Assembly (NCBI RefSeq): GCF_900106805.1
Contig: NZ_FNNP01000001.1
Location: 1,736,001-1,800,000 of the forward strand
DNA: 64,000 nt
Source of the DNA: Ruegeria halocynthiae
GTDB lineage: Bacteria; Pseudomonadota; Alphaproteobacteria; Rhodobacterales; Rhodobacteraceae
Direction: 5' to 3'
Shown here: positions 63,984-64,000 of the stretch, piece after piece
Layout: every line of letters starts with the position of its first letter
How positions within the stretch are numbered: position 1 is the stretch's first letter
Position numbers and translations under genes: made by a program
Notes under the pieces: model-generated
The model's database searches: none
Told to the model about the DNA's origin: nothing
What the model saw: only the letters and a program-made list of their open reading frames with translations

Positions 63984-64000
63984 ATGCATCCGGATCGGGA
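63984..64000 (+). CDS. Start of a gene cut by the window edge
   Basis: AAGGAG six bases upstream of ATG 63984 gives a convincing start; only MHPDR is visible. Divergent from the Do-family protease gene. Product cannot be assigned. Confidence 0.6.

Noticed and set aside
1-64000. CRISPR array, rRNA genes or intact insertion sequences
   Set aside because: No regularly spaced direct repeats, no rRNA-like sequence and no transposase motifs were found by reading.

Overview
The window looks like a chromosomal segment of a marine alphaproteobacterium of the Rhodobacteraceae (Roseobacter lineage). This is inferred from gene families and order: rpmH-rnpA-yidD-ttcA followed by yidC-MOSC-engB-argB, a complete aap/bzt general amino-acid ABC transporter, an ATP12 chaperone beside a HAD phosphatase and an RluC-type pseudouridine synthase, and several TRAP/ABC uptake-plus-catabolism clusters with GntR regulators. 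No database search was possible.

Layout. (1) 1-774: a copy of a structured intergenic repeat and otherwise unassigned sequence. (2) 775-15705: a leftward catabolic cluster with a ThDP lyase, a CoA-acylating aldehyde dehydrogenase, a TIM-barrel isomerase, three Gfo/Idh/MocA oxidoreductases, an unrecognised 224-residue protein, a citryl-CoA-lyase-like protein, a 3-dehydroshikimate dehydratase/HPPD-like fusion and a TRAP transporter. A GntR/FCD regulator is divergent. Three transcription units share the 10-mer TGATATTTTT upstream. (3) 16494-25677: a second leftward cluster with a GntR regulator, a Cys/Met-type PLP enzyme, a complete sugar-type ABC transporter, a stand-alone AceE-like E1 (transketolase-like) enzyme, a truncated N-acylglucosamine-2-epimerase-family gene and an NTF2-like protein. 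(4) 26267-33993: small regulator-plus-enzyme modules (TetR, DeoR/MFS, VOC, HxlR/DUF1330, TrmO-like/TetR, GST, DUF442), several with palindromic operator candidates. (5) 33995-40401: a DMT permease gene cut at its 5' end, then an AT-richer insert carrying a four-gene leftward operon, SIR2-HerA-(DnaQ exonuclease+BRCT)-HEPN-like, read here as an extended Sir2-HerA phage-defence locus. (6) 40630-41075: the second copy of the structured repeat, a nested hairpin, and tRNA-Arg(ACG). (7) 41140-64000: apparently core genome.

The tRNA-Arg marks the boundary between an accessory-looking half (left) and a housekeeping half (right), and the structured repeat occurs on both sides of the accessory half in the same orientation. 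Within the accessory half each catabolic cluster forms a self-contained unit of regulator, transporter and enzymes. On the core side, the genes serve ribosome/RNase P maturation, membrane protein insertion, arginine synthesis, amino-acid uptake, pseudouridylation, replication-fork maintenance and periplasmic proteolysis.

The strongest leads for something undescribed are the SIR2-HerA operon with its two extra genes, the structured repeat whose two copies differ by compensatory base-pair changes, and the TRAP-linked catabolic cluster whose enzyme set does not match a pathway I know.
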